A DNA stretch of 64,000 nucleotides from Blastococcus xanthinilyticus (GTDB lineage: Bacteria; Actinomycetota; Actinomycetes; Mycobacteriales; Geodermatophilaceae), in contig NZ_VNHW01000004.1 of NCBI RefSeq assembly GCF_008124835.1, positions 248,001 to 312,000 of the forward strand, written 5' to 3'. The notes beneath the pieces are model-generated. The model saw nothing but the letters and a program-made list of their open reading frames with translations. It was not told the DNA's origin and searched no databases. Positions 7,474 to 15,188 of the stretch are shown here, piece by piece. How positions within the stretch are numbered: the stretch's first letter is position 1; each line of letters opens with the position of its first letter. Both the position numbers and the translations under genes were made by a program.

Positions 7474-7926
7474 TCAGTCGGCGCGGGGACCCAGCTCGTC
7501 CTCGACCGCGTCGCGCTCCACCTCGTCCAGCAGGTTCACCGTCCGCGAGATCCCGCTCGGCGGATCCGCCGGGTCGATCACGCTGACCGCGATGACGTCG
7601 AGCGGCGCCAGGTCGCTGTCCCACACCAGTCGGAGCGCCTCGTCGTAGGTGGCTTCGGCGTCGGCGTCCGGCTCCACCGTCACGTCGACGGCCGCCGTCG
7701 CGGACACCGTCAGGTCGTCCCGGTAGCGCACCTCCGCTGCCGTGACGCCGTCCCGTGCGGTCAGCTCGCGCTCGATGTCCGCCCGGGTGCCGGCGGTGCG
7801 CTCCTCCGGGCTGCCGGCCGGCCCCTCACCGCTCAGCCAGCCGCAGCCGGCCAGCGCCAGGACCGCGGGCAGCAGCAGCGCCGCAGCCGGCCGCCGGCGG
7901 CGTGGGAGGGAGCTCACTCGGGTCAT
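7474..7926 (-). CDS. Small lipoprotein of ESX-associated operon
   Basis: ATG at 7926 overlaps the stop of the upstream hydrolase gene (ATGA). The 150-residue product starts with an Arg-rich segment and a hydrophobic stretch ending in LALAGC, a lipobox with Cys28. The mature part is a small acidic alpha/beta domain without a recognised family. It is probably anchored on the outer face of the membrane. Its place as last gene after WXG-like, EspG-like and hydrolase genes suggests a role alongside that set. Confidence 0.7.
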   Translation of the reverse strand: MTRVSSLPRRRRPAAALLLPAVLALAGCGWLSGEGPAGSPEERTAGTRADIERELTARDGVTAAEVRYRDDLTVSATAAVDVTVEPDADAEATYDEALRLVWDSDLAPLDVIAVSVIDPADPPSGISRTVNLLDEVERDAVEDELGPRAD

Positions 7927-9320
7927 CTCCTGCCGATCGCGTAGACGTGGGTGACCACCGTGGCCGGCTCGCCGGGGGCGACGAGGAACGGCGCGGCGCC
8001 GGCCCGGAACGCGGCGATCGACGGGTCGTCGCTGCGGTCGACGGCCCGGGCACCGGCCTCGTACGCGGTGGCCACGCCGTGGTTGGCGCCGATGCTGCCC
8101 TGCTGGGCATCGAAAGTCACCGTCGTGACGTTCGGGTCGTCGTCGTTCTCGCGGGCGTCGAGGTGCGGCACCAGGTCGTGCACGTTCTCCAGGGCCAGCA
8201 CCTGCACCGGCGCGGGAACGCCGGCACGGGCGATCGGTGAGCCGGCGGTGACGACGCTGCGGACGTCGAAGTCGAAGTCGGGGGTGCCGGCGTCGGCGGC
8301 GGCCTGGGCGGCGACCATGCCGCCCTGGCTGTGGCCGACCAGCATCACCGGGTCCGTCGACCCCGCCCCGGCCCGCCGCAGGGCCTCCGCGACCGCCGCC
8401 TGACGGGTCGTCGCATCGCCACCGAGCACCCGCACGTTCGTGCCGAGATCGTGGGTCTGCGGATTCACCGTCGCACTCGGCGGGTTCCAGTCGGCGGTGC
8501 CGGGGATGTCGACGACGTAGGCGCGGGTGCCGTCGGCGTGGCTGATCACCCGCACGTCGATCTGGTCCGTCCGGGAGTTCGACGCGGCCGCCCGGCGAGC
8601 CAGCGCCGCCACCAGGTCGGCGACGTCCCGTGGCGGGGCGGTCGCCGCGGCGCCGGCGTCGTCGGGGAGGTCGGTGACGACCGGGGTGCCGTCGGGCCAC
8701 AGCTGCCCGAGCCGGCCGGCGGCGGCCCGCACGTCCCCACCGCCGAACCACGGCGCGGCAGCCGGCGCCAGCACCCCGACCAGGCCGGCGGCGCCGGGGA
8801 GCGCACCGGCCACGTCGTCGACGAGGCCCGGGTGCTCGGTCAGCCACAGCTCGGGGTCGTGCAGCAGGACGGCGGCGTCGGCTCCCGTGCCGGCGGGGTC
8901 CACCAGCCCCCGCGCGAGGACGCCGGCCAGCAGCACGCCGCCGGTCACCGGGAGGAGGAAGCCGCTCGCCCAGCGCAGGTCGTCGGCGAGCTCGGCCAGC
9001 GACGCATCGGCGGCGGCATAGGTCTCCGCCGCCGCCTCCAGTGCCAGCGCGCGCCCGGCGAAGGTGGCGGCGAGCGCGGTCAGCCCGCCAGGGCCGTCGA
9101 GGGCGTCGAGCAGCGCGGCCTCGAACCGGGCCACCCCCGCCGGGTCGAGCAGCGCGGAGGCGAGCAGATCCGGGTCGACCAGCACCGGGTGGCAGGCCGC
9201 GCTGGCGCGGGCCAGCAGCTCGGCCAGCCCGCTGCTGCTCCGGGCGAGCGTCGCCAGGTCCTCGAGGTCGGCCTCCAGCCCGCCGGCGCCGCCCCGGACG
9301 GTGATCTCAGGCGAGGTCAT
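7923..9320 (-). CDS. Alpha/beta hydrolase with WXG-like N-terminal region
   Basis: The 465-residue protein begins with about 130 residues of Ala/Leu-rich helices (LEADLEDLATLARSSSGLAE) like a WXG/PE-type export-helper domain. One or two hydrophobic segments follow, then a hydrolase domain. GHSQGG near residue 335 is the nucleophile elbow, and a late Asp and His (VHDLVPHLD, GANHGVA) complete a possible triad. Large helix-plus-lipase proteins of this sort accompany ESX loci. It starts 14 bases before the end of the EspG-like gene and overlaps the lipoprotein gene by four bases. The substrate is unknown. Confidence 0.75.
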   Translation of the reverse strand: MTSPEITVRGGAGGLEADLEDLATLARSSSGLAELLARASAACHPVLVDPDLLASALLDPAGVARFEAALLDALDGPGGLTALAATFAGRALALEAAAETYAAADASLAELADDLRWASGFLLPVTGGVLLAGVLARGLVDPAGTGADAAVLLHDPELWLTEHPGLVDDVAGALPGAAGLVGVLAPAAAPWFGGGDVRAAAGRLGQLWPDGTPVVTDLPDDAGAAATAPPRDVADLVAALARRAAASNSRTDQIDVRVISHADGTRAYVVDIPGTADWNPPSATVNPQTHDLGTNVRVLGGDATTRQAAVAEALRRAGAGSTDPVMLVGHSQGGMVAAQAAADAGTPDFDFDVRSVVTAGSPIARAGVPAPVQVLALENVHDLVPHLDARENDDDPNVTTVTFDAQQGSIGANHGVATAYEAGARAVDRSDDPSIAAFRAGAAPFLVAPGEPATVVTHVYAIGRR

Positions 9321-10077
9321 CGGAGGCCTCCAGGAGCGCGCCCACCGCCGGCGCCACCCACGCGCCCAGCTCCTCCGGGCGCACGGGGACGACGTCGACC
9401 AGGCGGCGCGCCGAGCCGTCCGCCAGCGGGCGCAGCCCCACCCAGCCGCCGTCGGTCGCCAGCCAGGAGACCTGCCCCGCGGCGACGGCCCCGCCGGTCC
9501 GGCCGAGCACCAGCGCGCTGAGCGAGCCCGCCGCGCGCCGCAGCAGCTCCCCGGCGAGCGCGGTCTCGTCGGGCCCGTCCGACGCCTCCGCGGAGGGCTC
9601 CTCCAGCAGCGCCAGGGGCAGCCGCCCGGACGGCGGCCGCTCCGGCTCGGCTCCCGACGGCGCCCCGGTCACCGCCGCAGCCGCCGGCACCGCGCGCGCC
9701 AGCTCGGCGCCCAGCCGCACGGCCGGGGCGACCGACAGCTCGACCGATCCGCCGGGCAGGGTCAGGAGGACGACCACCATCCCCCGGCCGAGGGCGAACC
9801 AGCCGGACCGTTCCCCGCCGGGCCCGGCCACCGTCAGCCGCACGGTCAGCAGCGGATCCCGCAGGAGCGCGAGGTCGGCCGACACCGCCGGCACCGGGTG
9901 GGCGCCGTCGGCGGTCAGGACGCCGCGCCGCGCCAGGGTGGCCGCGGCGGCGTCCCAGGCGCGCCCGTCCACCGGACCGGCGCGGAAGGCCGGTGGCGCC
10001 GCGGGCAGGCGGTCGCCGGTCAGGACCGACCACTCCGCGGGCCCGAGGACCAGCCGCCGCGACGGTCCCCCGCTCAC
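9307..10077 (-). CDS. EspG-like ESX-associated chaperone
   Basis: GTG at 10077 (or 10080) gives about 256 residues and overlaps the stop of the WXG-like gene as GTGA. The pattern follows the EspG family (PF14011): a helical N-terminus with AAATLARRGVL, a beta-rich centre (LLTVRLTVAGPGGERSGWFA, VVVLLTLPGGSVELS) and an Ala/Gly-rich C-terminal half with WLATDGGWVGLRPL. EspG proteins bind ESX substrates in the cytosol. The match is by pattern and context, not by alignment. Confidence 0.6.
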   Translation of the reverse strand: MSGGPSRRLVLGPAEWSVLTGDRLPAAPPAFRAGPVDGRAWDAAAATLARRGVLTADGAHPVPAVSADLALLRDPLLTVRLTVAGPGGERSGWFALGRGMVVVLLTLPGGSVELSVAPAVRLGAELARAVPAAAAVTGAPSGAEPERPPSGRLPLALLEEPSAEASDGPDETALAGELLRRAAGSLSALVLGRTGGAVAAGQVSWLATDGGWVGLRPLADGSARRLVDVVPVRPEELGAWVAPAVGALLEASDDLA

Positions 10078-10502
10078 CACAGCCCCAGCCGGCTCAGCCG
10101 CCCGGCGGTCGCGCGCCACGCGTCGGCGCCGACCTCGGGCAGCGCCCCCACGACGTCGGCCACGTCGGCCGCGAGGTCGCCGCCCCGCGCGGCCTGATCG
10201 GCCAGCCACCCGCGCACCTCGCGCTCGGCGCGGGCGATCGCCGCCTGCCGCTCGCGCACCTCGTCGGCGTGCCGGCGCAGCAGCTCCGCGGCCTCCTCCA
10301 CCCGGCCGGCCACGGCGTCGACGTCGGCGCAGTCCCGGGCCATCCGGTCCCGGTACACCGCGGCCGCGTCGGACACCCAGCGCGCCCGCGCACCGGACCG
10401 CCGGTGCTCGTCGGCGGCGGCACGGACCTGTGCCGCGCGCCCACGCAGCTCGTCGGCGAGCGCGTCCAGGGCGGCCGGATCTCCGTACACGCCCACCACC
10501 AC
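10074..10502 (-). CDS. WXG100-like helical protein
   Basis: The 142-residue protein is two long amphipathic helices separated by a turn (ARARWVSDAAAVYRDRM), where WVS stands in place of the WXG turn. About forty extra residues follow at the C-terminus. The size and the helix-turn-helix layout match ESX-type secreted proteins. It is the first gene of the operon, followed by EspG-like, hydrolase and lipoprotein genes through overlapping stops and starts. No EccC or other ESX core gene is in the window, so the secretion machine must be elsewhere if the set is functional. Confidence 0.65.
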   Translation of the reverse strand: MVVGVYGDPAALDALADELRGRAAQVRAAADEHRRSGARARWVSDAAAVYRDRMARDCADVDAVAGRVEEAAELLRRHADEVRERQAAIARAEREVRGWLADQAARGGDLAADVADVVGALPEVGADAWRATAGRLSRLGLW

Positions 10503-10666
10503 CCCTCCGCCGACCGGAACCGCGGGAAGCGTAGGGCGGTGCGCGCACCCGCCGGGAGCAGCGCGGAGGGGGTTGTGGACGATCGGGGCGCTCCACAGCC
10601 CGCACCCGCCGGCTCCCTGCCCGGCGCCTAGCCTGCGCGCCCCGCCCGCCCCGAGGAGATCCGCCC

Positions 10667-11077
10667 GTGCCCTCCGCCCTCGACCCGCGCGTCCAGGCCG
10701 TCCTGGACATCCCGCTGCACCGGTTCCTGGAGGTGGGCCTGCGCGAGGAGCAGGACCCCTCGGCGGGCATCCGGTTCCCCGTCGGCCCGGCCGCCCAGAA
10801 CCCGGCCGGGATGCTCCACGGCGGGATCGTCTACGCGCTGCTCGACGTCGCCTCGTTCCTGGCGCTGCTCCCCCAGCTGTCCGCCGACGAGCACGCGGTC
10901 ACCCACGACGTGGCCGCCTCGCTGCTGCGGCCGGTGCGCGCGGGCGCCGTCGTGGACCTGTCGGCCACCGTTCTCCGCCGGGGCCGGGCGGTGGCGTTCA
11001 TGCGCGCCGAGGCCACCGTCGACGGCCTGCTCGTCGCCACCGGCCAGGTGACGAAGACGGTCCTCACTCCCCGCTGA
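10667..11077 (+). CDS. PaaI-type hotdog thioesterase
   Basis: GTG at 10667, preceded by GAGGAG, starts a 136-residue single hotdog domain. NPAGMLHGGIVYALLD is the signature HGG loop, with the following helix carrying the catalytic acidic residue (LLDVAS). The second half has the usual LRPVRAGAVVDLSATVL strand. Family members hydrolyse aryl- or acyl-CoA thioesters. It converges on the transhydrogenase gene with only three bases between stops, and other acyl-metabolism genes follow. Confidence 0.85.
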   Translation: MPSALDPRVQAVLDIPLHRFLEVGLREEQDPSAGIRFPVGPAAQNPAGMLHGGIVYALLDVASFLALLPQLSADEHAVTHDVAASLLRPVRAGAVVDLSATVLRRGRAVAFMRAEATVDGLLVATGQVTKTVLTPR

Positions 11078-11080
11078 GGG

Positions 11081-12370
11081 TCACCACAGCGCCAGCGACC
11101 GGCGGAAGATGCCGGCCAGGTCGTCGTCCGTGACCAGGCGGGGGCAGGTGGCCAGCAGGCGCTGCTGCTTCATGGCGCCGTCCACCAGGTCGGGGATGTC
11201 CCCCTCCCCGAAGCCGACCGCGCCCACCCCGTTCGGGATGTCGATGTCGCGCATCAGGTCGGCCAGCACCGTGGGCAGGAACTCGGCGAGGTCGGCGGGC
11301 CGGTCGGCGCCCGGGGCGAGCAGCTCGGCCGCGCGCACGTGCCGCTCGGGCGAGGCCTCGAAGGTGAACCGGAAGGCCTCCGGCGCGGTCAGCGCCACCG
11401 ACATCCCATGCGGCACCATCGCCTCGCCGGCCGGGTAGTCCTTGGGGTGGAAGTCCTTCACCTGGCCGGCGATCGGGTAGGCGTTGGCGTGCGGGATGTG
11501 CACGCCGGCGTTGCCGAAGCCCATGCCGGCGAAGGTCGCGGCCATCGCCATCTCGGCGCGCGCCTGGGTGTCCTCGCCGTTGCGGACGGCGGTGCGGAAG
11601 GAGCCGGCCAGCAGGGTCATCGCCTTCTCCGACCACATGTCCGAAATGGGGTTGGAGCCGCAGTAGGGCACCCGCTGCTCGGGGGACTTGTGGTCGTAGG
11701 TGGTGTACCAGCGGGCGGTGTAGCTCTCCAGCGCGTGGCACAGGATGTCCATGCCCGACGCCGCCGTGACCCCGGCCGGCTGGCTGCGGGTGAGGTCGGG
11801 GTCGATGACGGCGAGGGTCGGCCGGAGCCGGGCGTGGCTGATGCCGGTCTTCACCCGCGCCGAGATCACGTCCATCACGCAGATCGTGGTGCTCTCCGCC
11901 CCGGTGCCGGTCGTGGTCGGCACGGCCACCAGCGGCTTGAGCGGCTCCGGCGGAGCCTGCCCCTTCCCCACCGGCACGTTGACGTAGTCCATGAGCTCGC
12001 CGGGGTTGGTCGTCAGCAGGTTGATGGCCTTGGCCGTGTCGATGCTCGACCCCCCGCCGACGGCGACGAAGGCGTCCCACGGGCCGGAGGCCCGCGCCTC
12101 CTCGATCGCCGCGGTGAGGCTGACGTCGGTGGGCTCGACGTGCACGCCGTCGAAGACCCGCGCCTCGATGCCGAACTGCGCCATCTGGTCGGCGACCCGC
12201 TGCGGGTGGCCGGTGGCGGCCACCCCGGGATCGGTCACCACGAGCACCCGCTTCACCCCGTACCGGCTGAGGTCGTAGCCGATCTCGTCGGAGGAGCCGC
12301 TGCCGAACTTCAGCTGCGGCGCCCCGTAGGTGAAGACGGACTCGGGGTTGCCGGGCACGGTGCTGGTCAT
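11081..12370 (-). CDS. Iron-containing alcohol dehydrogenase, hydroxyacid-oxoacid transhydrogenase (ADHFE1) type
   Basis: ATG at 12370 with GGGAGA upstream gives 429 residues. An N-terminal Rossmann domain has VGGGSSIDTAKA for the cofactor phosphates, followed by VPTTTGTGAE. The metal site is visible as GMDILCHALE (Asp and His), IPHANAYP and VPHGMSVALT. That last motif, followed by PEAFRFT, is the pattern of ADHFE1, which interconverts 4-hydroxybutyrate and 2-oxoglutarate with succinate semialdehyde and 2-hydroxyglutarate. A simple NAD alcohol dehydrogenase remains possible. It is divergent from the cyclase gene across 151 bp. Confidence 0.8.
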   Translation of the reverse strand: MTSTVPGNPESVFTYGAPQLKFGSGSSDEIGYDLSRYGVKRVLVVTDPGVAATGHPQRVADQMAQFGIEARVFDGVHVEPTDVSLTAAIEEARASGPWDAFVAVGGGSSIDTAKAINLLTTNPGELMDYVNVPVGKGQAPPEPLKPLVAVPTTTGTGAESTTICVMDVISARVKTGISHARLRPTLAVIDPDLTRSQPAGVTAASGMDILCHALESYTARWYTTYDHKSPEQRVPYCGSNPISDMWSEKAMTLLAGSFRTAVRNGEDTQARAEMAMAATFAGMGFGNAGVHIPHANAYPIAGQVKDFHPKDYPAGEAMVPHGMSVALTAPEAFRFTFEASPERHVRAAELLAPGADRPADLAEFLPTVLADLMRDIDIPNGVGAVGFGEGDIPDLVDGAMKQQRLLATCPRLVTDDDLAGIFRRSLALW

Positions 12371-12521
12371 GGGGTCTCCCTGGGCTGAACTGCTGGAACG
12401 GCGGCGCGCGGTTGCACCGAATGTTGCACGCCGGTTGTGGCTGGCACCACACCGGCGAACACTCCGGTGCACTGCCCCGTCCGTCCGCCGGACGGGCCGC
12501 CGACCAGCCCAGGAGGCCCCA

Positions 12522-13490
12522 GTGACCGACACCCCCGTGACCGCGCCGTACCTCGGTGAGCTGCTCAAGGACGCGCCGAGCAACTGGGGCAAGTGGGGGC
12601 CCGACGACGAGGTCGGGGCGCTCAACTACCTCGGGCCCGAGCAGGTGCTCGCCGCCGTCAAGCTGGTCCGCTCGGGGAAGGTCTTCACGCTGCAGCGCCT
12701 CATCGGCGACCCGAAGGGCGACCCGGTGTGGCCCGGCCGCACCCCCGCCGTCCGCACCCAGGTGCTGGACGAGAGCGACTGGGACGAGGGCGGCAAGGGC
12801 GCGGACTACCCCGGCGGCCTGCACTACGCCGACGACAAGATCGACGCCTACCTGCAGGGCTCGACGCAGTACGACGCCCTCGGCCACCTCTGGTACGACG
12901 GCAAGATCTGGAACGGCTTCGACGCCCGCACCACCGTCGGCGGCCTGCAGAAGGCCAGCGTGGAGCCGATCGCCCAGCGTGGCGTCGTCGGCCGGGCGGT
13001 GCTGCTGGACATGGCCCGCTTCCGCGGCAAGGCCACGCTCGAGAAGGGCGAGACCTTCACCCACGAGGACCTCGTCGCCTGCGCGGAGGCCCAGGGCACC
13101 CCGATCCAGAAGCGGGACATCCTGGTCATCCGCACCAACTTCCTGCAGCTGTTCCACGAGCAGGGCGAGGCGTTCTACGAGGGCTTCAACGAGCCGGGGC
13201 TGGTCTACTCCCCCGAGCTCGTGCAGTGGTTCCAGGACATGGAGATCCCGAACCTGGTCACCGACACGATCGCCAACGAGGTCACCTTCGACCCGAACAA
13301 CGGCGTCGCCCTAGTGCTGCACAACGCGCTGATGCGCAACCTCGGCGTGACGCTCACCGAGATCGCCGACCTCGAGCAGCTGGCCGCCGACTGCGCGGAG
13401 GACCAGCAGTACGCCTTCCTCTACGTCGCCGCGCCGCTCAAGGTGGCCAAGGCCGCGGGCACGCCGGTCAACCCCGTCGTGATCAAGTAA
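12522..13490 (+). CDS. Cyclase family protein (kynurenine-formamidase-like fold)
   Basis: GTG at 12522 has AGGAGG five bases upstream and gives 322 residues. The N-terminal SNWGKWGPDDEVGALNYLGP is the family signature. The metal-binding segment reads STQYDALGHLWYDG, the variant of HGTHxDAxxH found in larger members. Members act on cyclic amides or lactones in aromatic or isoprenoid degradation, and the substrate is not predictable. The acyl-CoA ligase gene starts nine bases downstream, so the two are cotranscribed and probably sequential steps. Confidence 0.85.
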   Translation: MTDTPVTAPYLGELLKDAPSNWGKWGPDDEVGALNYLGPEQVLAAVKLVRSGKVFTLQRLIGDPKGDPVWPGRTPAVRTQVLDESDWDEGGKGADYPGGLHYADDKIDAYLQGSTQYDALGHLWYDGKIWNGFDARTTVGGLQKASVEPIAQRGVVGRAVLLDMARFRGKATLEKGETFTHEDLVACAEAQGTPIQKRDILVIRTNFLQLFHEQGEAFYEGFNEPGLVYSPELVQWFQDMEIPNLVTDTIANEVTFDPNNGVALVLHNALMRNLGVTLTEIADLEQLAADCAEDQQYAFLYVAAPLKVAKAAGTPVNPVVIK

Positions 13491-13499
13491 CGGCCCGGC

Positions 13500-15161
13500 A
13501 TGAGCGCCTACGACGAACGTCCCTGGCTGGCGCTGTACGGCGACCAGCCGGCCGACTACGCCATCGAGTTCGAGAACGCTCTGGACATGTTCCGGGCCGG
13601 GGTCGAGCGGGACCCCGACGGCGTCGCCCTGCAGTACTTCGACGGGTCGATCACCCGCCGCGAGCTCGACGAGCTCAGCGACGCCCTCGCCACCGGGCTG
13701 CTGGCGCACGGGTTCGGCCCGGGCGACCGGCTGGCGGTCTACCTGCAGAACGTGCCGCAGTTCGTCATCGCGATGGTGGCGGCCTGGAAGGCCGGCGGGG
13801 CGATGGTCTCGATCAACCCGATGAGCCGGGCGCGCGAGCTGTCCTACCTGCTGAAGGACTCCGGCGCCTCGGTGCTGCTGGCCCTGGAGACGCTCTACGA
13901 CGAGGTCGCCGGGGACGTCGTCCCGGACACCGACGTCCGGCTGGTGCTCACCACCAGCGCGCTGGAGTTCCAGACCCGGGACGACGAACGGCTGTTCGCG
14001 GGCGTCACCCGGCAGCGGCACGAGGGCACCACCGACCTCCTGGAGCTCGTCGCCGCCCACCGCGGGGAGGTCCCCCCGCCGGTCGGCCTCCGCCACGACG
14101 ACGTCGCCTTCCTCACCTACACCTCGGGGACGACCGGTGTGCCCAAGGGTGCGATGAACACCCACCGGAACGTGGTGTTCACGGCGCAGGTCTACCGCGA
14201 CTGGGTGCACGCCGGCCGGGACGGCGCGATCTTCGGCGTCGCCCCGCTGTTCCACATCACCGGGCTGATCGGGCACGTGGCGGTCAGCCTGCTGGCTCCG
14301 GCGCCGCTGGTCCTGGCCTACCGGTTCGAGCCGCAGGTGGTGCTGGACGCGTTCGCCGAGCACCGGCCGGCCTTCACCATCGGCGCGATCACCGCGTTCA
14401 CCGCGCTGCTCAACGCACCGGGGTTCACGAAGGACCACTTCGCGTCCTTCACCTCGATCTACTCCGGCGGCGCGGCCATCTCCCCCACCGCCGAGCAGAA
14501 CTTCCTGGCCGCCACCGGCACGCAGGTGCACAACGCCTACGGGCTGACCGAGACCACCTCGCCGATGACGGTCACGCCGTTCGGCTCGGCCTCCCCCGTC
14601 GACCCGACCTCGGGGGCGCTCTCGGTCGGCGTCCCCGCGCCGAGCACGATCGTGCGCATCCAGGACGACGAGGGCCGCGACCTCCCGCTCGGGGAGATCG
14701 GCGAGATCGTGGCCGAGGGGCCGCAGGTCGTCGCCGGCTACTGGGGCAAGCCGGAGGAGACGGCGGCCGGGCTGCCCGGCGGCGCGCTGAAGAGCGGCGA
14801 CGTCGGCTTCATGAGCCCCGAGGGCTGGGTGTTCATCGTCGACCGCAAGAAGGACATGATCAACGCGTCGGGGTACAAGGTGTGGCCCCGCGAGGTCGAG
14901 GACGTGCTGGCCGAGCACCCCGCGGTGCGGGAGTCCGCGGTCGTCGGGGTGCCGGACGAGAAGCGCGGCGAGACGGTGAAGGCGTTCGTCAGCCTGAAGC
15001 CGGGAGCCACCACCACGCCCGAGGAGCTGATGGCGCACTGCAAGGAGCGGATGGCCGCCTACAAGTACCCGCGCATCGTGGAGCTGATCGACGAGCTGCC
15101 CAAGACGGTCACCGGCAAGATCCTGCGCCGCGAGCTGCGCGACGGAGGTGGAGCCGGCTGA
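13500..15161 (+). CDS. AMP-forming acyl-CoA ligase
   Basis: The 553-residue enzyme has all adenylate-forming motifs: YTSGTTGVPKGAM (A3, near 208-220), AYGLTETTSPMT (A5), SGDVGFMSPEGWVFIVDRKKDM (A7-A8 region) and TVTGKILRREL with the C-terminal catalytic Lys (A10). It activates a carboxylic acid through an acyl-AMP and transfers it to CoA. The chain type cannot be deduced, but long-chain or aromatic acids fit this branch. It follows the cyclase gene closely and ends 27 bp from the convergent TPR gene. Confidence 0.9.
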   Translation: MSAYDERPWLALYGDQPADYAIEFENALDMFRAGVERDPDGVALQYFDGSITRRELDELSDALATGLLAHGFGPGDRLAVYLQNVPQFVIAMVAAWKAGGAMVSINPMSRARELSYLLKDSGASVLLALETLYDEVAGDVVPDTDVRLVLTTSALEFQTRDDERLFAGVTRQRHEGTTDLLELVAAHRGEVPPPVGLRHDDVAFLTYTSGTTGVPKGAMNTHRNVVFTAQVYRDWVHAGRDGAIFGVAPLFHITGLIGHVAVSLLAPAPLVLAYRFEPQVVLDAFAEHRPAFTIGAITAFTALLNAPGFTKDHFASFTSIYSGGAAISPTAEQNFLAATGTQVHNAYGLTETTSPMTVTPFGSASPVDPTSGALSVGVPAPSTIVRIQDDEGRDLPLGEIGEIVAEGPQVVAGYWGKPEETAAGLPGGALKSGDVGFMSPEGWVFIVDRKKDMINASGYKVWPREVEDVLAEHPAVRESAVVGVPDEKRGETVKAFVSLKPGATTTPEELMAHCKERMAAYKYPRIVELIDELPKTVTGKILRRELRDGGGAG

Positions 15162-15188
15162 GCCGGGGACAGGCGCCGTCGCGGGCGG

